Program-made: the position numbers and the translations under genes
From: Arthrobacter horti
GTDB taxonomy: Bacteria > Actinomycetota > Actinomycetes > Actinomycetales > Micrococcaceae
Assembly: GCF_030731045.1 (NCBI RefSeq)
Contig: NZ_JAVALS010000015.1
Span: 1-56,691, forward strand
DNA length: 56,691 nucleotides
Reading direction: 5' to 3'
Shown: piece after piece, positions 24,246-32,268 of the stretch
Position numbering within the stretch: the first letter of the stretch is position 1
Layout: each line of letters begins with the position of its first letter
Notes under the pieces: model-generated
Database searches by the model: none
What the model saw: the letters and a program-made list of their open reading frames with translations, nothing else
Told to the model about the DNA's origin: nothing

Positions 24246-26285
24246 TCAGGCGCCCGGATACTCCGCACCCAGCGTGCTGAGCACGCCGAACGCCTTGGTG
24301 CGGATCTCCTGATATTCGTCCTCGGGGTCCGAGTCCGCCGTGATTGCCCCGCCGACGCCCAGGCTGAGCACCGTGTCCTCGCCGGACCCGGCGGCCACAA
24401 GGGTGCGGATCACCACGGAGAGGTCCACGGATCCGTCCAGTGAGAAGTAGCCGACGGCGCCCGAGTAGACCCCGCGCGGCCCGTCTTCCAGCCCGTCCAG
24501 GATGTCCATGGTGCTGATCTTGGGCGCGCCGGTCATGGAGCCCGCCGGGAACGCCGCGGCGATGGCCTCCACCCGGGAAGCCCCGGGCGCGAGCTGTGCC
24601 CCGATGCTGCTGACCATCTGGTGCACCGTGGCGTAGCTTTCGATGGCCAGGAGGCGCGGGACCGTGACGCTGCCGGGCACGGAGAAGTGGCTGAGGTCGT
24701 TGCGGAGCAGGTCCACGATCATGACGTTCTCCGCGCGGTCCTTCAGGCTCGTGGCCAGGTCCACCTTGAGCGCGGCGTCCTCGGTGGGGTCCGGGGAACG
24801 GCGCCGGGTGCCCTTGATCGGCTCGGCGAGCATGTCCCCGGATGCGCCGATGGACAGGAACCGTTCCGGGGAGGTGCTGGCCACCGTGACGGCCCCGAAA
24901 CGCAGGAAGCTCGCGAACGGCGCGGGGTTGCGGCGGCGCAGGGCCCGGTAGGCCTCCCAGGGGTCGAAGCCGGGGGCGGGTGCGCTCAGGGTGGTGGTCA
25001 GGCAGACCTCGTAGCTGTTGCCCTCGCGGATCTGGTCCTGGCTGGCGACGACCTTCTCCAGGTAGGACCGGTGCGAGTCGCGGGCGGTGAAAGCCGGAGC
25101 GGCCAGTCCCGGTGCCGGCCCTGCGGGTGCCTGCCGGGCGGCTTCCAGGGCATGTCTGACCGTGGCGGTCCAGCCGTCGTCGTCGCCCGGGAGTACGAGG
25201 CTGAGGGCCCACGCGGTTCCGCGCTCATGGTCCAGGACCACGGCCCGGTCGGCGAACAGCAGCGCCGCGTCGGGGACAGCGGCGGCGGAGGTGTCCACAT
25301 CGGAGCCGCCCGTCTCCCGCTTGAGCTCATACCCCAGCCAGCCCAGCCAACCGAGGCGGAACGGGCAGTCATAGCCGTCCGGCGCGGGCGTCGTCGTGGG
25401 TGTCCAGGCGGTGCCGAGCCAGCGGAAGAAGGGCAGGTCAAAGCGCGCGACGGCGGCGTCGCGGCTCAGCTCGGTGGTGCCCGCACGGTGGGTGGCGGCG
25501 AGGCCCAGGGCCGGTCCGCCGGCCAGGATGCTGAAGCGGTTGCGAGTGGAACCCGGCCGTCCGGCGTCGGACGAGTCCAGCCAGACGGCTCGCTCCAGGC
25601 TGCCGAAGAGGGAGTGGAAGAGCCGTTCCGGGTCCACGCCGTCCAGCGGTCCCGCAGCTTCGATGGTCACGGGGCGGGAGGCCAGCCAGGCGTGTTCGGG
25701 GGCCAGCGCGGTGGCAGCCGCCGGGTGGTGACAGAGGAGATCCAGGACCTGGCTCACGGCGGTGCCGTCCGCCTGATTGCGGACCAGGATGTCTGCCCGT
25801 TCCGGAACCGGATCGTCGGCCAGCCAGCCGGTCTCCTGGCCGGCCCAGGTGTCCCAGAACGGGATGTAGGTTTCGCCATCGCGGTCCAGAGCGCGGGCCT
25901 TGCGCTCGGGTTCCTCGGCTTCGACCCAGATGGTCACGTCCAGGAGGTCCCGGGCCGCCTCGGAGCAGGCGCCGACGCCCTCGATGACCACCACGTCCGC
26001 CACGGGAGTGGTCTTGCGGGGGCCGTCATCATCGGCGGACCAGTCCCAGGTGGTCCATTCGGCGTCGTGGGCTGTGGACAGTGGGGTGAGGACGGTGTCC
26101 ACATAGCGGCGGATGCCGGCCTCGAGCCCGTCCCATCCAGGATAGATGTCTTCGATGTGGAACAGGGAGACGCTGCGATGTGCGCGCAGCCGCGCGCTGA
26201 GTTCGACGGCCAGGGTGGTCTTGCCGGCGCCGGAGCGTCCATCGATGCCGATGAGCAGCGGCGCCTTCTTCGGGGACGTGGTCAC
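24246..26285 (-). CDS. P-loop kinase-like domain fused to aminodeoxychorismate synthase component I
   Basis: A 679-residue fusion. Residues 1 to about 200 are a nucleoside-kinase-like P-loop domain (Walker A GRSGAGKTT at 16-24, later YIPFWDTWAGQE). Residues about 205-679 are PabB, with TSPERFLS, IKGTRRR and the GSMTGAPKISTMDIL chorismate-enzyme motif. PabB adds ammonia to chorismate to form aminodeoxychorismate for folate; a PabC-like gene lies at 18651. The GTG start at 26285 overlaps the phosphatase stop (GTGA). No glutaminase (PabA) domain is present. I know no standard role for the kinase part, which may be regulatory or independent. Confidence 0.82.
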   Translation of the reverse strand: MTTSPKKAPLLIGIDGRSGAGKTTLAVELSARLRAHRSVSLFHIEDIYPGWDGLEAGIRRYVDTVLTPLSTAHDAEWTTWDWSADDDGPRKTTPVADVVVIEGVGACSEAARDLLDVTIWVEAEEPERKARALDRDGETYIPFWDTWAGQETGWLADDPVPERADILVRNQADGTAVSQVLDLLCHHPAAATALAPEHAWLASRPVTIEAAGPLDGVDPERLFHSLFGSLERAVWLDSSDAGRPGSTRNRFSILAGGPALGLAATHRAGTTELSRDAAVARFDLPFFRWLGTAWTPTTTPAPDGYDCPFRLGWLGWLGYELKRETGGSDVDTSAAAVPDAALLFADRAVVLDHERGTAWALSLVLPGDDDGWTATVRHALEAARQAPAGPAPGLAAPAFTARDSHRSYLEKVVASQDQIREGNSYEVCLTTTLSAPAPGFDPWEAYRALRRRNPAPFASFLRFGAVTVASTSPERFLSIGASGDMLAEPIKGTRRRSPDPTEDAALKVDLATSLKDRAENVMIVDLLRNDLSHFSVPGSVTVPRLLAIESYATVHQMVSSIGAQLAPGASRVEAIAAAFPAGSMTGAPKISTMDILDGLEDGPRGVYSGAVGYFSLDGSVDLSVVIRTLVAAGSGEDTVLSLGVGGAITADSDPEDEYQEIRTKAFGVLSTLGAEYPGA

Positions 26286-26869
26286 TCGGGCTGGGCCTCG
26301 TGCGCCACCGAGGCACGGATGAAGGCCACCAGAGGTTCCAGCGTGGAGGAGATCATGTCGCCGCATTCCACGAAGTCCGCACGGTCCCCGTACCAGGGGT
26401 CGTAGATGCCCTGTTCTTCGGGGTCTTTCCCGGCCAGGGCCGGATCGAAGGAGCGGAACATCCGCACCTTGGCGCGGGAGCGCTCGTCCGGGGCCCAGCG
26501 GATCAGTGCGCGGTAGTGGTTCACGTCCATGGCCAGGATGAGGTCCCGCCCCTGGAACCAGGCGTTGTCCCAGGCGCGCGCCACGTGGCCGGCCGGGTCC
26601 ACGCCGAGCTCCCGCAGCTGCGAGGCCGCGCGGCTGTCCATGGGGCGGCCAGCCTCCTCGTCGCTGATCCCGGCGGAATCGACGACGACGGTGCGGCGGA
26701 CGGACTCGGCTGCGCCTTCGCCCGCATGGCCCTCGCCCGCGTGGCCCCACTCCTCCGGATGCCGCCGCGTGTCCTCCTGGAGGGCGTGGCGCAGGAGGTA
26801 TTCGGCCATGGGTGAGCGGCAGATGTTGCCGGTGCACACCGTCACGACCCGGAAAGGAGTTTCAGCCAT
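26282..26869 (-). CDS. low-molecular-weight protein-tyrosine phosphatase
   Basis: A 195-residue cysteine phosphatase. The P-loop CTGNICRS is at 12-19 with nucleophile C12 and R18, and the general acid Asp is in YDPWYGD near the C-terminus. It is longer than the usual 150-160 residues because of an acidic, glycine-rich insert (about 38-58, with a repeated HAGEG). It may dephosphorylate tyrosine on cytoplasmic proteins. Its stop overlaps the start of the kinase-pabB gene, so the two are co-transcribed. Confidence 0.92.
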   Translation of the reverse strand: MAETPFRVVTVCTGNICRSPMAEYLLRHALQEDTRRHPEEWGHAGEGHAGEGAAESVRRTVVVDSAGISDEEAGRPMDSRAASQLRELGVDPAGHVARAWDNAWFQGRDLILAMDVNHYRALIRWAPDERSRAKVRMFRSFDPALAGKDPEEQGIYDPWYGDRADFVECGDMISSTLEPLVAFIRASVAHEAQPE

Positions 26870-26955
26870 GATTCAACGGTAGCGGGTGGCGGGCCGCCCC
26901 GGGGGTGGTGACTCCGTTCCGACCAGCCCGTCTCCCCGTGCGGGCGGCGCAGCGG

Positions 26956-27531
26956 TCAGCCTCGGGCGGCCAGGGCGGCCAGGACATCCTGCGTGGTGGT
27001 GCTCTCGCCCAGGCGGGGGAAGACGTTCGCCACGGCGTAGTCATGGGCTGAGGGTGTCAGGTCGGTCATCGCGTCCACGGTGAGGACCACGTTGTAACCG
27101 AGGTCGTGGGCGTTGCGGGCGGTGGACTCGACCCCCACGCTCGTCGCGATACCCGTCAGGACGATCTGGGTCACTCCACGCTCGCGCAGGACCGCGTCGA
27201 GCTCCGTGGTGGCGAAGGCGCCCACGCTGTGCTTGGTGAGCAGCACATCGTCGTCGGAGGTGTTCAGACCGTCCACCAGGGCGAAGTAGTCTGCGGGGAC
27301 CTCTGCGGGCATGCGGCGTGCGGCGTCGGTGCGGCCCACGGGCGCTCCGGCCACATTGACCAGGACCACCGGCAGGCCCCGGGTGCGGAAGGCATCCGCG
27401 AGCTTCCGGGAGTTCCCGACGACGGCGTCGACCACCGTGGTGTCCTCACCGGCTCGGAGGCGGCCGACAATGCCGTTCTGCAGATCGATGACCACTAGGG
27501 CGGAGTGGGTGTCGATGGCGGAGAGGGTCAT
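26956..27531 (-). CDS. isochorismatase-like hydrolase
   Basis: A 191-residue cysteine-hydrolase-fold protein. The catalytic Asp is D16 in VVIDLQNG and the Lys is K100 in LLTKHSVGAF. The position of the nucleophilic Cys (normally in TNVCVESTA) reads TSVGVESTA, with G133. Amidase members such as nicotinamidase need the Cys, while true isochorismatases work without it, so a non-amidase reaction is more likely. GGAAGGACC precedes the ATG. It is a single gene with no siderophore or phenazine genes around it. Confidence 0.85.
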   Translation of the reverse strand: MTLSAIDTHSALVVIDLQNGIVGRLRAGEDTTVVDAVVGNSRKLADAFRTRGLPVVLVNVAGAPVGRTDAARRMPAEVPADYFALVDGLNTSDDDVLLTKHSVGAFATTELDAVLRERGVTQIVLTGIATSVGVESTARNAHDLGYNVVLTVDAMTDLTPSAHDYAVANVFPRLGESTTTQDVLAALAARG

Positions 27532-27739
27532 GATCCGGTCCTTCCAGGAAACGAACGGGTGGGTGGCCGGTCACCCTGAAGCGCGTGAGGGGGGCCGTGT
27601 CCGACTGTACTGCCGTCTCCTGTGGAGGGTCTGAGGATGCCGTGTACGGGGCGATGGCCGGGCGCCGTCCGGAGGTCTAGGCTGGGGAGTGAGACCCCGC
27701 GCAACGGGGCGCGGGGTCCCCTCGAGGAGAGGAGCCGTC

Positions 27740-27871
27740 ATGCCGGGAATCCAGCCCGGAGACGAGGACCGCGTGCACAGCGAGGCCCCCGCCGAGGGAG
27801 AAGAAGTGGACGAGCCGGACGTCATCCGGGCGCACTCCGAAGATCCAGCGGAGGGGCCGGACGAGGACTGA
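27740..27871 (+). CDS. small acidic protein
   Basis: A 43-residue frame preceded by GAGGAGAGGAG with good spacing to the ATG at 27740. The peptide is strongly acidic and holds two related segments, HSEAPAEGEEVDEPDVI and HSEDPAEG. It has no hydrophobic stretch. The strong binding site and the internal repetition support a real gene, though I recognise no family. It is convergent with the LysE gene 21 bases on. Confidence 0.55.
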   Translation: MPGIQPGDEDRVHSEAPAEGEEVDEPDVIRAHSEDPAEGPDED

Positions 27872-27892
27872 GGGTGCTGCGAACGGCCTGCG

Positions 27893-28516
27893 TCAGTGCA
27901 GGATCGCCAGCCCGCCGCCGAGCAGGACGAACAGCACGCCGAAGCAGCGGTTCAGGATCCGCTGACCCTTGGCTGAGCGGGTGAAGTTGCGCACCGACTT
28001 GGCGGCCAGGGCGAAGAAGAACCACATCACGGTGATGTCGATGACCACCACGGTCACGGCCACCACGGAATACTGCGCCACGAGCGGCTGATCGGGGCGG
28101 ATGAACTGCGGCAGGAACGCCAGGAAGAACACGATCGCCTTGGGGTTCAGCAGATTCACCCACATGCCGCGCCGGAACATGCTCCACCCCGGCTCGCCGG
28201 CCAGGGTGGCCTGCGCTGTGGCATCCTCCACCGGGCGGGACATGAACTGCCGGATGCCCAGGAACACCAGGTACGCCGCGCCGGCGTAGCGGATCACATT
28301 GAACAGGATGGGGGAGTGGGACACCAGCACGCCCAGGCCCAGGGCCACGATGATCACGTGGACCACCAGGGCCGCCTGCTGACCCATGATCCCCCAGATC
28401 GACCGGCGGAAACCGACGTTCAGGGCGTTGCTCATGGTGTTCACCGCGCCGGCGCCGGGAGTCAGACTGATGAGAAGGGCGGCGGTCGCCAGAGCGAGCC
28501 AGAGTGAGAGATCCAC
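27893..28516 (-). CDS. LysE/RhtB-family exporter
   Basis: A 207-residue membrane protein with six hydrophobic segments. The N-terminal SLTPGAGAVNTMSNAL and the WVNLLNPKAIVFFLAFLPQF segment are hallmarks of the LysE/RhtB amino-acid and homoserine exporters. The start is 45 bases from the start of the divergent membrane protein gene at 28561. The exported substrate is unknown. Confidence 0.92.
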   Translation of the reverse strand: MDLSLWLALATAALLISLTPGAGAVNTMSNALNVGFRRSIWGIMGQQAALVVHVIIVALGLGVLVSHSPILFNVIRYAGAAYLVFLGIRQFMSRPVEDATAQATLAGEPGWSMFRRGMWVNLLNPKAIVFFLAFLPQFIRPDQPLVAQYSVVAVTVVVIDITVMWFFFALAAKSVRNFTRSAKGQRILNRCFGVLFVLLGGGLAILH

Positions 28517-28560
28517 TTGTCAAGCGTAGGGGAGAATCCGGGACTGGGCAGAATAGAGGC

Positions 28561-29748
28561 ATGTCACTGCCTGCACTGAGGAATACCACCATGGGAACGG
28601 CTCCGCAGCGGAGCGCGGAGGAACGCTCGCTGCAGGCCGCCGGCGGCGCCCTGGCGGTGGGGTTCGTGGTCGGGTTCATCGTCTTCTTCGGCACCCGGCG
28701 GCCCCTCTCCGGCGAGGACTCCATCGGTGCCGCCGCCGGGGCGGTCAGCGCCCTGATCTCCCTGGCCGCCTTCGGTTTCGTCGCCTGGCGCCACGTCCTG
28801 ACCCGGCTCAAGGACCGGACCCGCCTTCGCTGGCTCTACGTGCTCGACGTCGTCGCTCTCGCCTTGGCGCACGCGGCGCTGAGCTATATGGGCGCCGTGG
28901 CGCTCTTCGCCATCTTCCAGCAGGCGTTCATCGGGCTGACGCTGGACGCCTTCGCGGCCGCACTGCTCATGGCCATGGCCACCGGCCTGACCGCGTACCT
29001 GACCTCCGCGAACGTCCAGAGCCTCACCACGGAGCGCGTCGCCACCTTGATGGCCGTGTTCCTCACCCTCGGTGTCCTGGACGCCATGATGAACACCAGT
29101 CAGTCCGATTGGTGGCACTCCAACATCAGCGCGCTCGGCACCGCGCATTCCGGGACCGCGTCCACCTTCAACATCACGCTGGTGGTGGCCGGGGCACTCA
29201 TCGTGGCGCTGGCCCACTTCATCCTGGCGGACCTGGAGCACTATTCCACCACCGACGCCGGGGCGGTCGCCTTCGCCGAGATCCAGACCCTCCGCCAGAA
29301 GGCCGGCCAGAGGTGGTTGCAGTTCCTCGGTGCGCGACGCTGGGCGGAGCGGGTGCCTCAGGACCGCTACGTCCACCCCCGGCTCCGCCCTGTGTACGGC
29401 TGCCTGGTGCTCATGGGTGCCGGCCTGGCCCTGGCGGGGTTCATCCCGGTGGACGAATCCGAGCTGCTGCACAACACCGGCGCCACGGGCATGGTGCTGG
29501 CCTGGGCGGTGCTGGTGGTCTCATTGCCGTGGTGGATCCCGGGTCTGGGCTTCACCTTCCACGTCACCAGCGCGGTGTTCGTGGCCGGTGTCACCCTCTC
29601 GGCCCTTCTGTACCTGCCGCTGCACTACTACAACCTCACCGCCATGGAACTGATCGCCTTCGCCATGATCATGACCTGGCTCATCCTGTTCATCCGCCAG
29701 GTGGCCAGCGTGCCGGAGCCCCGCGGCACGGCCGCTGCCCAGGTCTGA
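28561..29748 (+). CDS. multi-span membrane protein, DUF998-like
   Basis: A 395-residue protein with about ten hydrophobic segments. The NISALGTAHSGTASTFNITLVVAG stretch and the repeated small-residue helices resemble DUF998/Frag1-like membrane proteins of unknown function. The ATG at 28561 is preceded by AGAATAGAGGC, which looks more like a -10 box than a binding site, so the mRNA may be leaderless; an upstream in-frame start at 28504 would overlap the lysE gene. It is divergent from lysE. Confidence 0.7.
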   Translation: MSLPALRNTTMGTAPQRSAEERSLQAAGGALAVGFVVGFIVFFGTRRPLSGEDSIGAAAGAVSALISLAAFGFVAWRHVLTRLKDRTRLRWLYVLDVVALALAHAALSYMGAVALFAIFQQAFIGLTLDAFAAALLMAMATGLTAYLTSANVQSLTTERVATLMAVFLTLGVLDAMMNTSQSDWWHSNISALGTAHSGTASTFNITLVVAGALIVALAHFILADLEHYSTTDAGAVAFAEIQTLRQKAGQRWLQFLGARRWAERVPQDRYVHPRLRPVYGCLVLMGAGLALAGFIPVDESELLHNTGATGMVLAWAVLVVSLPWWIPGLGFTFHVTSAVFVAGVTLSALLYLPLHYYNLTAMELIAFAMIMTWLILFIRQVASVPEPRGTAAAQV

Positions 29749-29885
29749 GAAAGTTCACTGAATTCCCTGTTCAGAACCATTGTCGGCCGACCTGGACGGC
29801 GCCTACGATCCGTAGTGAACCGCACTGCGTGAGGCGGGTCCGGCAGCATTCCGTTGCCGTCTTTCACCAACGAAAGTGAGAAGAC

Positions 29886-30197
29886 ATGGCGAAGTTCCTG
29901 GTCCTGTACAAGGCCGACACCACCGCCGCCGATCAGATGGCGCAGGGCTCCCCGGAGGAGCAGGCCGCCGGAATGCAGGCGTGGATGGACTGGGCCGCGA
30001 AGGCGGGCGACGCCATCGTCGACCTCGGTTCGCCGCTGTCCCCCGCGTCCGCCGACGCCGATGCCTCCGTGGGCGGGTTCTCCATCCTCCAGGCCGAGAG
30101 CGCCGACGCCCTGCAGGGCGTCCTGGAGGGCCACCCGCACACCGCCATGGGCGGCACCATCGTGGTCCACGAGTTCCTCACCATGCCGGGGATGTGA
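29886..30197 (+). CDS. YCII-related domain protein
   Basis: A 103-residue protein beginning MAKFLVLYKAD and ending HPHTAMGGTIVVHEFLTMPGM, a YCII/DGPF-type ferredoxin-like fold. Family members are small dimeric proteins, some with sigma factor or dehydrochlorinase links, but no specific function can be named. The ATG follows GTGAGAAGAC. It stands alone with a terminator 18 bases after its stop. Confidence 0.8.
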   Translation: MAKFLVLYKADTTAADQMAQGSPEEQAAGMQAWMDWAAKAGDAIVDLGSPLSPASADADASVGGFSILQAESADALQGVLEGHPHTAMGGTIVVHEFLTMPGM

Positions 30198-30214
30198 CCT
30201 CCCCGCGCGAACAC

Positions 30215-30249
30215 GGAGGCCGGCGTCGTACATTGCGACGCCGGCCTCC
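30215..30249. terminator. bidirectional terminator
   Basis: Perfect 14-bp arms GGAGGCCGGCGTCG (30215-30228) and CGACGCCGGCCTCC (30236-30249) enclose 7 bases and are followed by ACGTTTT. It lies between the convergent YCII and methyltransferase genes. Confidence 0.88.
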
Positions 30250-30255
30250 ACGTTT

Positions 30256-31071
30256 TCAGGCGCGCAGCAGCACCTCACCGTTGGGCATCACGAGCCAGCC
30301 GTCGGAGGTTTCGCCCCAGCGATGCCAGCCGGCGGCGATCCGCTCCAGAGAGGTCTGTGAGGCGTAGCCGTAGGACAGGGCCTGCTCGCCCAAGGAGGAG
30401 TGGACCACCCGCTCCGCCCACACCCGGGCCAGCCAGCGGCGCTGCTGCGCCGTCGCGTAGGTCCAGTTGCTGCTGCTCGGCGCCACGTCCGTGAAGCCCG
30501 CCTCCTGCGCCCATGCCACCAGGTGCCGGCCGCCGTCCGGTTCGGCCTGATTGTGCCGGGCGACGCTCTGGTACATGGTCATCCACTCGTCCAGCTCCGG
30601 AACAGGCGGGTACCAGAAGATACCGTGGAAGTCGGCGTCGCGGGCCGCCACGATCCCACCGGGCTTCGTCACGCGCCGCATCTCCCGCAGGGCGGCCACG
30701 GGGTCCGTGAGGTGCTGCAGGACCTGGTGGGCGTGGACCACGTCGAAACTGTCGTCCGGGAGGTCCAGGGCGTAGATGTCGCCGGAGATGAACGCGGTGT
30801 TCTCCACGCCGCGGGAGCGGGCCAGCTCGGCCGCGTGCTCCACCACCTCCGGTGAGCGGTCCAGCCCGGTGACCACGGCGGGGGCCACCAGCTCCGCGAA
30901 GTCGCACGTGATGCTGCCCGGCCCGCAACCGACGTCGAGCACTGAGACACCGGGTGTCAGATGCTCCAGAAGGTACCCCGCGCACTCCCGTGCGGTGCGG
31001 CTGGCGTGGGCCCTGACCACCGATTCGTGATGCCCGTGCGTGTAGACGTCGTCGCGCTCCTGCTCGCTCAT
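30256..31071 (-). CDS. class I SAM-dependent methyltransferase
   Basis: A 271-residue methyltransferase of the UbiE/Methyltransf_11 type. SAM-binding motif I is VLDVGCGPGSIT (about 44-55), motif II acidic residue is in VTGLDRSPE, and VVHAHQVLQHLTDP matches motif IV. It lacks membrane segments. The start ATG at 31069-31071 has no close binding site, so a leaderless mRNA is possible. The acceptor is unknown; neighbours give no hint. Confidence 0.88.
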   Translation of the reverse strand: MSEQERDDVYTHGHHESVVRAHASRTARECAGYLLEHLTPGVSVLDVGCGPGSITCDFAELVAPAVVTGLDRSPEVVEHAAELARSRGVENTAFISGDIYALDLPDDSFDVVHAHQVLQHLTDPVAALREMRRVTKPGGIVAARDADFHGIFWYPPVPELDEWMTMYQSVARHNQAEPDGGRHLVAWAQEAGFTDVAPSSSNWTYATAQQRRWLARVWAERVVHSSLGEQALSYGYASQTSLERIAAGWHRWGETSDGWLVMPNGEVLLRA

Positions 31072-31224
31072 GCAGTCACGGTACTCCCGCACGTCAGGGG
31101 CCGGAAGTGACTGTCCACTCTGAGGATTCCCGGATCCGATTGGCCAAGTGGTGCCGCGTGCCCTATGATGCATTGCCGTAGCGTCCCCTTGGGCGTTTCC
31201 GAGGCGAGGAGAGGCAGGCCACAC

Positions 31225-31527
31225 ATGGCAACCGACTACGATGCAGTGCGATCTGATGTTGCGGAAATCCAGAACGAGTCCCTTGAGGCCCTGAAATCCG
31301 TCAATGCCGGGGATGCCCGCAGCGTGGTGCGTGAGCTCGACGAGGCGGACACGTCGGACGGCGTCGACGTCCCCGATGTCGACCTGAGCAATGAGGAACT
31401 GACCGTCGTGGTCATCCCGGAGCGCGCGGACGAATTCACCTGCGCCTCCTGCTTCCTGGTCCGGCACCGTTCGCAGATCGCCCGAGAGAAGAACGGGCTC
31501 GTGTACTGCGTGGAGTGCGAAGGCTGA
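31225..31527 (+). CDS. DUF4193 family protein
   Basis: A 100-residue acidic protein beginning MATDYDAVR with two CxxC pairs near the C-terminus, C73/C76 (CASC) and C95/C98 (CVEC), which probably bind zinc. This matches the DUF4193 family, widespread in actinobacteria and of unknown function, at its usual length of about 100. GAGGAGAGGCAGG lies upstream of the ATG. It is followed directly by a strong terminator. Confidence 0.88.
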   Translation: MATDYDAVRSDVAEIQNESLEALKSVNAGDARSVVRELDEADTSDGVDVPDVDLSNEELTVVVIPERADEFTCASCFLVRHRSQIAREKNGLVYCVECEG

Positions 31528-31533
31528 TTTCTC

Positions 31534-31564
31534 AGCGCCCGTGCCGGTCTCCGGCACGGGCGCT
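31534..31564 (+). terminator. rho-independent terminator after the DUF4193 gene
   Basis: Perfect 14-bp arms AGCGCCCGTGCCGG (31534-31547) and CCGGCACGGGCGCT (31551-31564) around TCT, followed by GTTTCTTT. Confidence 0.93.
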
Positions 31565-31605
31565 GTTTCTTTAAGCACGGAATGCGCGACGACGGCGGGG
31601 CGGCG

Positions 31606-32268
31606 ATGAATGACGGTGCGGGATTGCTGGTGCGGGCGTCCGTCGTGGGCGTGCAGATCGGTGAGCGCTGGCTGGTACGCCCCGCGAGCTTCCAGGTGGG
31701 AGCGGGTGGGGCGATGGCCCTCACAGGGCCGAACGGTTCCGGCAAGACCACACTGCTGAGGGTGGTGCTGGGCCGGCAGGTGCATTCCACCGGGACGCTG
31801 CAGCGTGGCGCCGAACTCGACGGCGGGGCGCACGGCGTCGCGGCGATGACCGGTCCGCCGCCGTTCTACGCCCGGCTCACCGTGGAGGAACACCTCGAGG
31901 CCGTGGAGGCGTCCTGGGAGAACACCGGTGGCCTGGCGCTTCCGTTCCAGGACATCCTGGATGTCCTGGATCTGCACCGTCTGATGGATCAGTTCCCGGA
32001 TGAGCTGTCCTCCGGCGAGAGGCAGGGCATCGGCCTGGCGATGGCCCTGGCCCGACCCGCGGCGCTCCTGCTCCTGGACGAACCGGAGCAGCGCCTGGAC
32101 ACGCGGCGCCGTGAGGCTGTCGCCGAGCTGATCCGGCACCGGCTGGAGCAGGGAACAGGCGTCCTGATGGCCACCCACGACTCCCACCTTCCGGCCCTGC
32201 TGGGTGCCGACGTCCTGAGGCTCCGCCGCCAGGACGAGCAGGACGGTCCCGAAGGTGACGGCTCGTGA
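31606..32268 (+). CDS. ABC transporter ATPase
   Basis: A 220-residue ATP-binding protein from the ATG at 31606 (an in-frame ATG at 31582 adds eight residues). Walker A GPNGSGKTT is at 41-49, signature LSSGE at 134-138, Walker B LLLLDEP at 154-160, and switch His in MATHDSH. It overlaps the next gene by a GTGA and with it forms a two-gene ABC system, probably an exporter since no binding protein is present. The substrate is unknown. Confidence 0.88.
   Translation: MNDGAGLLVRASVVGVQIGERWLVRPASFQVGAGGAMALTGPNGSGKTTLLRVVLGRQVHSTGTLQRGAELDGGAHGVAAMTGPPPFYARLTVEEHLEAVEASWENTGGLALPFQDILDVLDLHRLMDQFPDELSSGERQGIGLAMALARPAALLLLDEPEQRLDTRRREAVAELIRHRLEQGTGVLMATHDSHLPALLGADVLRLRRQDEQDGPEGDGS

Noticed and set aside
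29762..29788. Imperfect inverted repeat GTTCACTGAA/TTCAGAAC before the YCII gene as an SOS box
   Set aside because: It does not fit the actinobacterial LexA pattern (GAAC-N4-GTTC) and has mismatches.
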